64,000 nt of DNA from Polytrichum commune (lineage: Eukaryota; Streptophyta; Polytrichopsida; Polytrichales; Polytrichaceae): assembly GCA_950295325.1 (NCBI GenBank), contig OX485805.1, positions 48,818,758-48,882,757 of the forward strand. Direction: 5' to 3'. The notes below the pieces were generated by a model, which worked only from the letters and a program-made list of their open reading frames with translations, was not told where the DNA came from and did not search any database. This document shows positions 48,300 through 60,516 of this stretch, piece by piece (the stretch's first letter is position 1; each line of letters opens with the position of its first letter). The translations under genes and the position numbers were made by a program.

Positions 48300-48600
48300 A
48301 CCCATGTTAACGCTCATAGTGACAATTAGCTTGGGTTGCATTGATTTTCAGCCCTCGTTAAATTTATAGTATAGAATTAGCGTGGGTTACATTCATTTTT
48401 TTTTCTTCTAGAGTATTTATGTGGATGATATTTTTTTGTATTGTGCTAATTGTGTTTTATAATTGATATTTAATGTGTTGGTCGGAAGTCCTTGTGAAGA
48501 CTTAAGGGAAGACACGTGGTCTTGGACACACGTTATTTGCGCCTTGACTAGAGAAATAGCGTGGTCCACACTAATTGTTCCCACGTTGATTTTTCACCCA
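48300..48600. repeat. Family H repeat
   Basis: Contains AGAATTAGCGTGGGTT, TTCTTCTAGAGTATTTATGTGG and GTGGTCCACACTAATTGTTC, matching 32470-32615 in reverse and 12490-12700 in part. Confidence 0.5.
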
Positions 48601-49069
48601 CACAAGTAGGATTGTTTTGAATAATTGGGGATGATTTAATGGTATTGATGTGTTTGGACTTGCATATGCGCTTTGATACACAGTGGTAAAACTATCTGGT
48701 CACTTTCCATTGTCATGAATGAGTTGTGTGTTGTTAACTAGACTTTCAAGAATGAGCTTAGTCGTAGCACTATAATTAACAACATACAACAAAAAAATAT
48801 CAGCATAGTGTGACTTGAGAGTGGTGATAAACTTTATCTTCATTGATATGCACAACGAGGTTGCATTCACAAAACATGTTGCCTCTTCACCCATGCAAAT
48901 TACCTTGGGTCAACATCAAATCACAAATAACTATTCACTTTGTTTCTTCATCCATATAACAACTCAATTAAGAAAGAAGTCCACGTATGTTTTTTTAGTG
49001 TGGTAATAAATATTCATATTAGTGTGGAATGTTGATAAATAAGATGAGGAAATCTTAGCTACAAATACC

Positions 49070-49108
49070 ATTATATATATATATAGATAGATAGATAGAT
49101 AGATAGAA
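49070..49108. repeat. (AT)n/(GATA)n microsatellite
   Basis: An AT run passes into about six GATA units. Confidence 0.9.
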
Positions 49109-49179
49109 TTTGGGTTATTTAGATGAACTCAATCTTCGACTTGAGATATGTGACATTTGTATTAGGAGTCTTAATAAAA

Positions 49180-50160
49180 ACCTACCTTCCTATAGGTTTG
49201 TTGTTGATTCGTCTCAATGTAATCTCGTTGGACCAATTTGGAGGTCTTTGATGCTAATATATGTGCCCTAGAAGGAAGTTTTGAAGTGGAAGAGGGTTTC
49301 AATGTTTTCTACCTTCGACGTACATGGCTGTTACAAATCTAGAGCAAATTCTCAGCCCAAATCTCCCAATCTCCCGATTCTAGATACGCATAAGTTCCGT
49401 TCCTAGGAGTGGATTGACAACTATACTAAATTATCCTACTAGCTTGCATTACTATTTGTGTTACATGTTGATAGGACTCTCTATTATAATCGTCGTTTTT
49501 GCTCAAATAAGACAAACAGTTGTGCAGTATGCATGTCAAGGAACACGGAAAAACCCTAAACCCTAAAAAATGACATTTCTCTCAAAACAACATAGCTAGA
49601 TAGATAGAAACTCCAACCCCTTTCAAGCAAGGGGCCGGCGTGAATAAAGTGTCCGTTCGTAATGCCAATGACCCAATGCCCACTGGACAAGGGGACATTG
49701 GGACAACGTAGCTATGTATTATTCCAAGCTAATTCATCTCGAATGGTTTGGACTAGACAAATTGCAACGTTGTATTGATTAATAATAGCAACCTCCATGT
49801 TGCATACCATTTGAAGACTTGTACATTGGATGAATGAGAGGTACGAATTATCACATACGAGAGTGCCTCTCATTCATCCAAAATACCAACTCTGAAATAG
49901 TATGTAGCCCATAGGTTACTTTCTTAAATTGATTGACACTGGAATTAGCTTTAAAAGTCCTAAATTACTTTAGTTGAAGACATTTGAGCTGAATTTGTTG
50001 CAAACCTATAGGGGGGTCAAGTTCTTATATTGGATGGATGAGACATACACTCGCATGTGATAATTTCCTCTCTCTTCATGTCATACTTATTACTTGAGAG
50101 AGGGAATTTTGCATACAAACGCATCTCTCATCCATCCAACATGAAATCTTTAACCTCTAT
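49180..50160. repeat. Mosaic of family G modules, interrupted by the 100-bp repeat
   Basis: ATAGGTTTGTTGTTGATTCG at 49190, GGATGAATGAGAGGTACG at about 49830, CTCTCATTCATCCAAAATA at 49868, ACACTGGAATTAGCTTTAAA at 49930, AACCTATAGGGGGGTCAAGT at 50008 and CTCTCATCCATCCAACATGA at 50128 are all family-G modules in alternating orientation. Neighbouring opposed GGATGAATGAGAGGTAC motifs could act as terminal repeats of a small element. Confidence 0.6.
49599..49702 (-). mobile_element. About 100-bp structured repeat with 12-bp target-site duplication, copy 2
   Basis: Flanked by ACAACATAGCTA at 49587-49598 and ACAACGTAGCTA at 49703-49714, one mismatch. The core is nearly identical to 39913-40011; the GATA tail is shorter and the far end carries ACATTGGG in addition. 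The duplicated flank differs from that of copy 1, so the two are independent insertions. Confidence 0.75.
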
Positions 50161-50230
50161 AGAGTAGACAAGCCCATTTCCGAGAACCCCCTAATCTTAA
50201 TACATAGAGTCCCTTAGAGTTGTGAAGTTC

Positions 50231-50375
50231 CACACATGTAGCCATCAATATCTAACGTGAAGGAGAAAGCCTTGAAGAATCACACATGTAGCCGTCAATA
50301 TCTAACGTGAAGGAAATAACCTTGAAGGATCACACATGTAGTTGACACATTCGACGTGACAGAACAAATAAGTTA
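50231..50375. repeat. 50-bp tandem repeat, about 2.5 copies
   Basis: Units start at 50231 and 50281 with a diverged third from 50331; each begins CACACATGTAG and contains ATATCTAACGTGAAGGA. Confidence 0.85.
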
Positions 50376-50629
50376 AACATGCATGGATTTGGGTTCCTTG
50401 AAAAGGGCACTAATTATACTCAAGTTTTCGTCTCCCAATTATAAAAAATTGGTCTACCTATGTTGTGAATATGGGTTGGGAGAGAGTTTTGCCGTTGGAA
50501 GTCTACATTAATTTCAAAACTTGGAAATAAATCGATTTTTTTGTTTTATTTTTGATGGTTAGTTAGATATCGTGGTGTCAATTTATAGACTTATGAAAAC
50601 CGTTTACATTAACGGAAAAAGTGTTTGTC

Positions 50630-50815
50630 TATTATAGATTTGTTGCCAGTTCATCTCAAATGACCTCAAATACACTAATTCGGGGTCTTCAAAACTAATT
50701 CCGGTGTCATATATATATATCAAATGGAGAAAAGCAACCTCCGGACTGCATACTATTTCAGAGCTTTAATGTTGGATGAATGAAAGGAGAGGTACCCTTG
50801 TCAACGATAATTCCC
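50630..50815. repeat. Family G fragment
   Basis: TAGATTTGTTGCCAGTTCAT, CACTAATTCGGGGTCTTC, CTAATTCCGGTGTCA and TAATGTTGGATGAATGAAAGG are shared with 27.7 and 49.9 kb. Confidence 0.6.
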
Positions 50816-50829
50816 TCTTTCCCTTATTA

Positions 50830-51606
50830 CTCAAGCATTGACTCCAAGTTACCACCTAAAAGTTACCACGAACCCAACTTACCACGTAAGAGTTACCGCG
50901 ACGGCGTGGCTGGGATCCGATTCACCGCGCGGGGAATTCACCTCCCGTTTAACCTGTCTTAGTGGACGGGATGGTGAAAGTAAAAAAATGCCAGAGTAAG
51001 AATCCACTTTACCGGGGCCATTGCGGTGTTCCTCTGGGGTCGAGGAGGAGCGAGCTTGGAGCTGTGGCAGTAAGTTCACGCGGGTGGATGAGGGAGGCAA
51101 TTGCAAGTGCGATTCCCATAAACTTCCTCTGTCACCGGCCGGCCATTTGATTTCGAAGCCGATCATCGAGTTTCAACCGCTTTACAATACCTTTATCTGC
51201 GCATCTCTGAAGCCACGGGACAATTAATTTCGCCGTCTTTTGAGCACGTTGCTGCTGCTCCCCCAACCTGCCCTCCTTGTCCATTTTTGGTGCATCTGTC
51301 TGCTGAGGTTCTTCTGTTCTGTAAGGTAATAAGTTAAGGCTTTTGGGTTTTGGTTGTTCAATTTGCCGCAGCAGCAGTGCAGAGAGTTGGTAGTGGGTGG
51401 GAGCCGATCATCGACGGTGCTTTCGGAGTCTCATCAGCGTGCGCTGCCTCGTCACACTGCCTCTGCTCCTGCTCCTGCCCCAGGAAATCACCACAGTAAA
51501 ATAGAGGTCGTGGCAGTGTCTTCCGGTGACCGGTCGTTACGAACTTTATCCTGGAACCGAGAGAGAATCGTTTTACAAGGTGTAATTTCTTCACGGTAAG
51601 GCAAGG

Positions 51607-51644
<38 letters not shown>

Positions 51645-52648
51645 CTAGGTGGAAATTCGCTGTGGTAAGGTAAGGGATACAACGTTAAGAGTCATTTAGA
51701 GAGAGAAGAGGAGGGAGGGAGATAGAGAGAGAGTCAGTTTTACTTGGTGGAATTTCGCAGGGTTTTACGAGGGAAGGGCGGGGGCGTTAGGGAGTGTTGT
51801 TGCGCTTGTTTTGTTTTGTATTGTATTGTAATGTGACATGTTTGGGATGAATGATGGAGAGGGCGTGGCCAGTGGAGGCGTGTTACTGTGGGAAGGTTGA
51901 TTAGAAGAAGTACCTCATAGCGGAGTACAATGGCATCCGACCCTAAGATGGGGGGGGGATCATATGTATGCATCAGGAACAGCCGGGACGAATCGGAAGT
52001 CTACCTAGTACATAAGTTACACAGCGTGGAGCCTGCTGATAGAGACTGAGTATGACGCGGAGATATATAGGAAGTGAGAGTCCAGGGGAAAGTCGCGGAG
52101 AGGGCGAGAAAGGAGAAAGAATGAACTGGGGTAAGTGTTAGCTGGCAGTACGGATAGGCATCCCATTCCATTCCAGGTGGTATGTATGTTGGAGAAAGCA
52201 TCAGAGAACTCGTAGTTGGACAAGAGTTGAGGGCACTGGACAAGAAGGGGTGTTTATTTTTGGAATTTCGGTGTTATGAATGCGGGCCAATATCACGAGA
52301 CTCACTCCGACGGTTTCTTTAATATATACTACGCAGCAGTAAGTAAGAGTAGTAACAAGTATGTAAAGAAATTAAGCTAATCAGGTGAGGAAAGAGTCTT
52401 TTCAGTAGACAGAGCATCCAAGTTGACTTAAAGAAGACAAATCTCTTGCAAGCAGTGTGGCAAGAGCTTTCCGGGAACATCTTATTTTGGGAGGAAGGAA
52501 GCTAGGCTAGCAAGGCTCTCGAAGAATCACAATGCTCAGTAAGAAGTGAGGTTTATGCGAGGTGGCGGAGATCTAAGCTTAGGTCACGCCTGAGAGCGGC
52601 CATATATTGTACAAGAGAGATTTGTGTGAGGGGGGGGGCGGGGGCCGG
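50830..52648 (+). promoter_or_regulatory. Upstream and leader region of the PMT gene, with (GA)n tracts
   Basis: GC content rises from about 50.85 kb, and no coding exon with a good splice chain was found before the start at 52649. A (GA)n run of about 30 bases lies at 51613-51641 with shorter GA tracts to 51735. A short segment (about TTACAAGGTGTAATTTC, TACTAGGTGGAAATTCGC, TACTTGGTGGAATTTCGC) is repeated three times around the GA tracts at 51572, 51644 and 51741. (GA)n leaders are bound by BPC-type factors in plants; any regulation here is inference. Several short upstream open frames exist, and a G run lies just before the start codon (52630-52645). Confidence 0.5.
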
Positions 52649-55600
52649 ATGTTTGGTCGTGGAGCTAATACCACAAGAATGAGAGGTCGCAACGATGGCG
52701 GTGCTGCCCAGAAGCGCCGAGTGTTCATCACCGTGTGCACTTTGGTGCTCATGGTGTCGTTGATCACGCTGTACCATGGGTCCTTCTTCAGCAATCGACG
52801 GAGCAAGAATGTAGTGGAGGCAAACTTCGATCCAGCGTCGTCCGAGTGGTCTGCTTCTCTCACGGAGAAGAATACCAAGATTAGCGACGATGAATCTCGG
52901 AGTGTGCGTGAAGAGGAGGTGGAGAAAGCAAGGGCCGACGTTACCCTCGAGGATCGCCACACCGATGTGCTGGAGTCCTCGAAGGGCGAAGAAGAGGAAA
53001 CCAAGGTGGACATAGATGCGGAGATTAAAGACGACACTCCTGTGGAGACCAAAGATGTTGAGGTCGAAGCTAAGGAGGATGCCCCCATTGAGGTTGAGGC
53101 TAAAGATGACAGCCCAGTCGAGAAAGAGGTTTCCGAGAAGGAAGTGTCCGAGAAGGTAGATGACGATGGATCCGCATCTCGCGATGCCGAACAGGGTCAG
53201 GAAGCTGCCTCATCCGACGAAGACGCGCCCATCAAACCTTTCCCAGTAAGTGTTGTAGGAATTCATGTGGAATAGGGGGGGTTAGATTTAGATTCCTCCC
53301 TTTGTTTGGACGTCCGTAAGAGAAGATCTCCATGGCTGAAGCTTCTAATCACCTCGAATCCTTAAGGTTTATCCTGAAGATCCCTTGTGGGTGTATGTCA
53401 TGCTATTTATCTTTCTTGAAGTCCATTCCTCCTCCATGCATTCACTGTCAAGGTCGATGGCATTGTAGAAATTCATGTGCAGCAGGGGGCTAGATCTCTT
53501 CATGGTTTGGATGTTCATGGAGGAGGTCTGTGGTTGAATCGTCTAATCACCTAGTGCCCGAGAGGTTTGGCTGAGAGATCCTTTGTGGGGTGTACATCAT
53601 GCGGTTGCCTTTCTTGAAGTCCACTCTTTCTCCATGCATTCACTGTCCAGATCGATTGCATTGAGTTTGTGGAAGATGCACCTTATCAAACCTTTCATAG
53701 TAAGTATTTCAGAAATTCGTGTGCAACAGGGGGCTAGATGTAGATTTATCCATAGTTTGGATCTCCATGGCGAAAGTCTGAAGATGATTGAAAAATTTCA
53801 ATCACCCAGTGTCCTCAAGATTTGACCTCAAGACCTCTTGTGGGTGGACATGCATGTTATTCGATTGTGTTTCTTGAAGCCCACCCCTTCATGCAATCAC
53901 TCAATCTCAAATTCCATTGAGTTTGTCAGATCTAAGAACCCGTCTGAATTTTCCACTCTGGTTCTCATTCTTTGGTAGCTCAATGCGTGGCTAAGGTGGA
54001 TTAGGATGTTGCGGTGTTTGGAATACTGAGGATGCAACATTGGGTTTTCCAGGTTTGTGAGGCGAAGTACACGGAGATTATCCCTTGCTTGGACCTTGCC
54101 CTGCAGAAGAAATTGAAGCTCAAGGTCAACCATTCCAACATGGAGCATTACGAGCGCCACTGCCCTCCTCCTAATCATCGATTGCATTGTTTGATTCCTC
54201 CACCTGCCAACTACAAGGTAGGGGAGCAACAACTTTTTAAGTCGATTGCGCATGTAGACTCAGCCGCTGTAGATCTGGCATGTGATCTAGTGTTTTCTGT
54301 TTTCTGGTCAGTAATTGTTCTGGTAAGCTGATTCGCGAGGACTGAGGAATGGTATAACGTATTTAAGATATTGCTGAACTTCTTACCAAGGATTTTCTTT
54401 AGAATCCTGTAGGTTTTTCTTAGAAGGATCCTGATTCTTTTCCCTTCGTGGAGAGCTCCTCGATGTCTCTGAATAAGACGATTGATGCTAGGCATGGCAA
54501 TGTTTCTTGTTGAATTCGACAAGCCATTGTTCGTATCTGATTATCTTCATCTTTTGGCTGGGGCTTAGGTACCAATCAGGTGGCCAGAAAGTAGAGATGA
54601 AGTCTGGCAAGCGAATGTTCCTCACACCTTTTTGGCTACCGAGAAGTCGGATCAGCATTGGATGGTTGTAAATGGTCAGAAGGTGAACTTCCCAGGTGGT
54701 GGCACACATTTTCCCAATGGCGCGGACAAGTACATTGCTTCTATTGCAAAGGTATTGATCTCTTTGTTTAATTCGTACAGAGTATTGCAGTTTTTCTTTG
54801 TCATATCTGGATGAGTAGTATGCAAACTCGATTTGAATCGAGACATTTTTTCACAGTCCAGAATGACTAGGTAGGATGCTTGTTTCTCGATAGAAGTATC
54901 ACCTGGATAGCTGGTGATTTCTCATAACTTTCAGGACCTTCGAAAGTGCTTGCAAAAATTACGTCAAGATTTTATCAAGAATTATAGCCTTGCGATCCAT
55001 ATCCATTACTGTCCGCGACCTCAACCTATATTCTGCTTTCTGTGAATCTCCTCAAGTACTCACAATCAATCCGCATTTTGTTGTATCATCAACAGATGTT
55101 GAAGAACGAGGAGGGAAACTTGACTTTGAATGGTAAAATCAGAACTGTTCTGGATGTGGGTTGTGGAGTGGCAAGCTTCGGTGCATATTTGTTGCCTCTG
55201 GACATTATTGCAATGTCTGTAGCTCCAAATGATGTCCATCAAAATCAGATCCAATTTGCTCTTGAAAGAGGCATCCCTGCAACTCTCGGAGTATTGGGTA
55301 CAAAGCGTCTACCATATCCAAGTAAATCATTTGATTTGGCTCATTGTTCTCGCTGTCGCATTGAGTGGCACCAGAGAGGTGGAATCCTGCTCCTGGAAGT
55401 CGATAGGTTGTTGAGGCCAGGGGGTTACTTCGTCTGGTCTGCCCCCCCTGCTTACCGTGAGGATCCAGAAGATGTGGAGATTTGGAAGGCGATGACCAGC
55501 CTTGTGAATCGTATGTGCTGGTCGGTGGCTGCTCATCAGGACCAAACAGTGATATGGCAAAAACCTTTGACGAATGAGTGTTACGAGAGCCGTGAAGAAG

Positions 55601-57169
55601 GAACTGAGCCACCGTTGTGCAAAAATCCTGAACCAGACAGTGCTTGGAATGAGCCTATGGAAACTTGCATTACTCCTTTGACAGGTGCAATTTGAATTTG
55701 AATCTGGAGATGACATTTTCCATAGTGTGGATTGTTTTTGTACGAAAGTGGGGTCAATTGCTTTTGGTTTTCTCCTGATCTTTGTACTGTGAGTGGTTCA
55801 CTGTTCTTGATTATCTGTTAAGTGTGTACTCTGTATATAGCTCAAACTCTTCGTTGATCTGGACAACTGCTCAAGGATGGTTTGTTGACCTCTTTCTTTT
55901 GTTCTGTAGGTGAAGGTCCCATCGTTCAGCCTTGGCCTAAGCGTATGTTTGCCCCTTCACCTCGACTGAAGGAGCTCAACATCAATGAGAAGAAATATCT
56001 CATCGACACTGTGAGTTATTGGTTGCCTTTCTTGAATAAAGAGGTTTTGAAATACTGCGGAGTTTCTTGGGGCCTGGTTTATTGCATTTAATGTACTTAC
56101 ATATTTTAGATTTCGATCACTAGTTGTATTCTATCTATCTCCTCACATAGGAAAGCGTTATTAATCTTACACATGGTGTCAGGGTTATCTGTTTCTGAAA
56201 GCAAGGTATTTATTGTTATTCTTGTTGTTACTGCAGCGTGTGTGGAAGAAGAGGCTCAATCTGTACTGGAGCACTTTGAAGGGAGCTAACCAGGTGGAGC
56301 AATATAGTGTACGGAACATAATGGACATGAAGGCAAACTTTGGTGGTTTTGCTGCAGCACTAAGAGAGAAGGAATTTCCTGTCTGGGTTATGAATGTTGT
56401 TCCCTCAGCTGGCCCTAACACCTTGAAGATTGTTTATGACAGAGGCTTTATTGGCTCCATGCATAATTGGTAATTCTCAGGATCCGTTCCCAACCTTTCA
56501 AGAATAGTATAGGTCTTTGTTTTGAATGATTTTTAGTGCTTGCCTATAGATGGCCTTACTCAGATAGTTTTGTCTGCCATGACTTTTGAGGTTTGATTAG
56601 TTGAGCCGAATTTAGTAGGTTGTTTGATTATTCATGAGTGGACATGTCTTGGGTTTAGATGGTATTTTTCTGAGGCTTTTTGAACTAAACAAACTGAGGC
56701 TCAACAGTAAGGTTAACTCCCTAGAACCAAGTATAATATACTTGAATGACTTATTAGATGCATAATGTATTTCTACTTCTCTTGAACTATACTGTGGAAA
56801 AGCAAGTCATATTGTTGAGTGAAGCTCACATTTAGGGGTTTATTTGGCTACTGCAGGTGCGAGGCCTTCTCGACATATCCACGCACATATGATCTTCTGC
56901 ATGCATGGAATGTGTTCTCTGATATTGAGAAGGCCGGATGTAGCACGGAGGATCTATTGCTAGAGATGGACAGAATCCTACGACCAATGGGCCTTGTCAT
57001 CATTCGGGATAGGTCGGCTACTGTCGATCGCATAACCAAGTACCTTGAGGCAGTTCGCTGGTCACAATGGCACCTAGTCATTGAAGCCGAAAAAGATGAC
57101 CTCTCTGATGCAGACGAGAAGATTTTGTTTGCGAGGAAGGAGATTTGGCAACCTGAGGACGTCTTGTAA
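52649..57169 (+). CDS. Golgi PMT-type (DUF248) S-adenosylmethionine-dependent methyltransferase
   Basis: Seven exons, 52649-53245, 54053-54217, 54569-54751, 55096-55684, 55910-56010, 56237-56469 and 56857-57169, join in frame to 726 residues. Residues 1-24 are basic and cytosolic; 25-43 are a signal anchor, giving a type II Golgi topology. Residues of about 50-195 are a Glu/Asp/Lys/Val-rich stalk with repeated VEAKEDAP-like motifs. The catalytic part starts at about residue 200: YTEIIPCLD, ERHCPP and CLIPPP are the family's N-terminal markers, VLDVGCGVASFGAYLL (about 333) is the SAM-binding loop, and HCSRCRIEW, DRLLRPGGYF, VRNIMDMKANFGGFAAAL and TYPRTYDLLHAW follow. By family it methylates or supports synthesis of wall pectin. 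The core resembles the PMT8/PMT9 branch by memory, whereas the long acidic stalk is more like PMT24-27. The start is the first ATG before the anchor. Confidence 0.93.
53219..53900 (+). repeat. Tandem duplication spanning the end of PMT exon 1 and the start of intron 1
   Basis: The unit runs from the last codons of exon 1 through the donor into the intron and occurs three times, starting near 53219, 53455 and 53672. The third copy retains GAAGATGCACC, ATCAAACCTTTC and a TAGTAAGTA donor-like site, matching exon 1 GAAGACGCGCCCATCAAACC and CCAGTAAGTG. The middle copy has lost the exon-derived part. Shared intron blocks include AATTCATGTG, CAGGGGGCTAGAT, TTTCTTGAAGTCCA and CCATGCATTCACTGTC. Confidence 0.8.
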
Positions 57170-59867
57170 AATATGTTGACGACACACCAGGGAAAAATAG
57201 TATATAAGACTTGCTTGAGCAGGGAGGTTTTGCGGATCAGGAAGGAGAAGGTAAGTGTAAACTCAGAGATGTTGCCAACTCCAGCTCATCCAAGTGTGAC
57301 AAGAAAAACGTGGAGCTTGAGCATGCCTGGGGGATTCTTGTAGTCGTTGACAATATTTTTGGATTTCTCCAGGTCTTTTAGACTGGTGACCGACGGAGTG
57401 ATGGAGAGGGCATGTACGAGTAGCTGTTAGTGTTGTTGCGAACATCAAGATGGACAGGGCACTCGAGTTGCAGTCATTCTAGTTGACCACACCTCGGAGT
57501 CCTACTTGTTCAGGCTGAAGGAGAATGAGCATCAGTAGCTGTTCTTGAAGGACAAATAGTTGGTGCTTTGAAAACTCACAACTTGGGAAAAAGCAGAGAG
57601 ATAGTGAGGGAGGGATACTGGTGATAGTTGAGCTTCATTGGTTACATAGGTTCCTTACATGTAGCCTTAATTCTTTTTAGGTATGATAATGAGAGGAGCT
57701 GTAGTAGTTCACGGGCACTCGATGGAGTAAAGCTGATGAATAGCTGAGTTGGGAAATGATTCTTCCGTACCTTGTCTCTCACGATTTATGAGCTGGAGCA
57801 TGATCAGCGTACTCTTGTACAGTCTATATTCCATAATCATAACCATAAACTGGTGGCTCTTCAAATTGGTAGTCTCGTGGGGGGTTCCCTCACCCCCACG
57901 AATTAGTTCCTGGTGTCACATTTATATTAATTGCTTATGAAGAACTTTGTCATTGTCCATGCTTACTGGGGGAGCCTCGAGTTGCTGGGTAGGATGCGTG
58001 GCACTCAAGAAATTTGTTGGAAATAATTCAATGAGCTGTGGAAAGGAGCTTTCTGCGAAGTCCTTGATCAGGTCTTTAATCAAAGCTTCAACACACCATC
58101 TGTACATTGATGGTTATATATATTCAAGGCATTAAGATAATATGTAAAGTTAGTCCTTATGTAACTTAAGGTGATTTTCTTGAATGGGTTAAATTACTAA
58201 TTTTTGCGTGAACCATTTGTCCCGTTTCCTGAATCAATTGTTACAAACCCACAGTGATATTCTAGGTCTTTGTATGTAATTCTGTTTAAAACCGTTAGGG
58301 TCAGGAAGGAAATACAGTCTGACAATGTTGTGCCTTGAATCGTTATTGATGTTGGCAATGTTTTTGTCTGCATCTGGATCCTTCATGCATCTCATTACCT
58401 GCAGCATGAATCTTTGCTTTGATGCAATCATTAGCTGTGTAAGACATTTTGTGATGATTTCACATGCCTGTGTAGAAACTGTAGTCAATTGCAATTCACT
58501 AGAGCTTGGGGTGTCCAACACTGTGTTTTAGTTGTGGTCACATATCTTGCACGTGCTCCTGTGGGCTTAGCTTGTACTTTTGCCTATCCACAACCTTGAG
58601 GTTTCTGAGCTTGTGTTACTAGGTATATTAGTATATGCTTGTTGTCTTCTGGTTCAAATTGGGCCACCGGACCAATTTGCATTTAACCAATGTGGTGATG
58701 GTGAATATGGAATTGTCGGACACTTTTGAGTTCAAAAGATTAGAATTCAATATTCCTTACCTCAGAGGAGAATTGATCACAAGTTTCTCCAGGATGGGGC
58801 GTTTGGATACGTACCATGCATGTGTACTTGATAATAACTTACTGTTGCTGCTCGATTGTCGTATTTTATGTGTCTTTGTGTTGTTGTATCCAATACCAAA
58901 TTGGAAAAATAGGTGCAAGCATTCTGCATAACTCTTGTTGCCTGTTGTGGTAATTCTTATGCAACAGTCCATTAGTTCCTTGATGCACAACTTGTGCAAC
59001 TGCTGAGTAGGAAAGATAGAAGGTAAATGTACCAGCACTATTAGTTAATGTTTCTGAGGAGTAGAAATATCAATCGGGACTCTTGTTGCAAGCTTATGGG
59101 AGATGGGAATGAGAAATGTGCGCTTCAAGGAACCCTTTAATTTCATAGCACTGAGTCTCCATATTTCCATGCTGTGCTGAATGAACTACGCGGAAGTTTG
59201 ATGAGAGTAAAAAATATCTTTGCTTCACCGCCTCTTTCATGTTTCAGTTTCAAAACTTGATTAAATGCAAGGACCTCACCATGATCTGCATAGAGGGAAG
59301 CACTTCGGATTCTTGGATCCAATATGCTTGGTCCAGGACATTCATTTCTCTGTATTGAAATCAACCCTTCTGGTGAGGTCCCCATTGAGCATTGAGACAT
59401 TGAATGGGGTATTGGAGAGGAGTTCTGATTACAACTATCTCCAAGTCTCCTCCAGGGGAAGAGACTTATTTATCTTTCATTTCTTTCTTGTTAATACGGG
59501 TATACCAATATCAAAACCTTCATGCTTGACTCTGTCTGAGGTACCGGCTTAGGTCTGGATTTTGGAGCTGGCTTTGATCTCCATTCCCACCAACCTCCTT
59601 CAGGTTTCGCTTGAGTGATGACCCATGCCTCTGTACATTGACCAGAATAATGAACAAGTTTATGTATTTGTCAATTTGAGTGAATGAGCCTAGCTTTTTG
59701 AAGTCTTCAAAATATCACTAATATCATGATGATCATAGCATTTCTGAAGAAACTTTCAAGTTGCCACAAATCTTTAATACACTCTGGAAAATTAATAATG
59801 CATTCAACTTGGCATTGATGCGTAGTTTTAAAGCAAAAGCTGGAGTTAAGTACAGATAATGCTAGGG
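57170..59867. other. 3' region of the PMT gene, then intergenic
   Basis: The first several hundred bases should be 3' UTR. Frames of up to about 95 residues occur on both strands without motif or splice partner. No repeat shared with the rest of the window was seen before 59868. Confidence 0.4.
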
Positions 59868-59966
59868 AAACTATACACTGTTTATGGTATTTAGTGTCAC
59901 ATACACTATTTGCGAAGGCCTAAACTAGATACCTAGAGGTCTCAAAGTGTCATGCCTGCGCTAATT
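59868..59966 (-). repeat. Repeat family B terminal fragment
   Basis: Reverse of the family-B right end: ACTGTTTATGGTATTTAGTG, ACACTATTTGCGAAGGCCTA, and CTCAAAGTGTCATG match 13.8 kb read backwards. It ends within a few bases of the FCP1-like pseudogene. Confidence 0.7.
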
Positions 59967-59972
59967 GTTGAT

Positions 59973-60516
59973 ATGATTCCATTTGTTAAGCGACAATTCC
60001 TGGTTTTGGACCTCAATGGGGTCCTCGTCCAATGTCCCAAGGCCTGACGGTCCCCTTCTCTACACCCAAGAACATGGACTATGGCGGGCTTCTGACATAC
60101 ATCAACAACAAGCTTGTTTGCCTTCGGCCCGGACTCTGCCGTTTCCTTCATATTGTCCAATCCAAATTGTAGGTGACTATCTGGAGCTTCATGAATTTGA
60201 AGCACACCCAAGTCGTCATAGAGTTCATATTCAAAGGGATCAAGCCCCCTTGCATGGTGTTGGGCCAGGAGTTGTGCATGGTGTTGTTGACCTTGGAGTG
60301 GAGGTTGTTAGGAAGTTGAGAACCATGCCAACAACCAGTATTTGAAGGTGTTGAAACCCATATTTTGGGACCAATGCCCCACTATGATAGGGTGTCCTTA
60401 TGATTTGTGGCCCGCCCATGACAACACCCTCAAGCTCGATGACAACCCCTCCAAGAACATCTTGAGCACCACCTCCAACTACATAATTTGCCCCACATGG
60501 ACGGTTAGGAAGGTCT
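59973..60516 (+). pseudogene. FCP1/HAD-type phosphatase pseudogene
   Basis: Successive plus-strand segments in shifting frames resemble an FCP1-homology (HAD) phosphatase. VKRQFLVLDLNGVLV carries motif I (in the DLNGVL form that some plant FCP1-like proteins use). LVCLRPGLCRFL is the next conserved strand, then VTIWSF and VVIEFIF. Later PIFWDQCPTM and LKLDDNPSKNIL hold the terminal Asp-Asp motif. A stop after the first 25 codons, a stop before VTIW and frame changes break it. No introns are visible across what would be the whole domain, which fits a processed or transposon-carried copy. The functional parent is not in this window. Confidence 0.75.

Noticed and set aside
55205-55612. 135-residue minus-strand frame opposite the PMT gene
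   Set aside because: Antisense shadow of the large catalytic exon.
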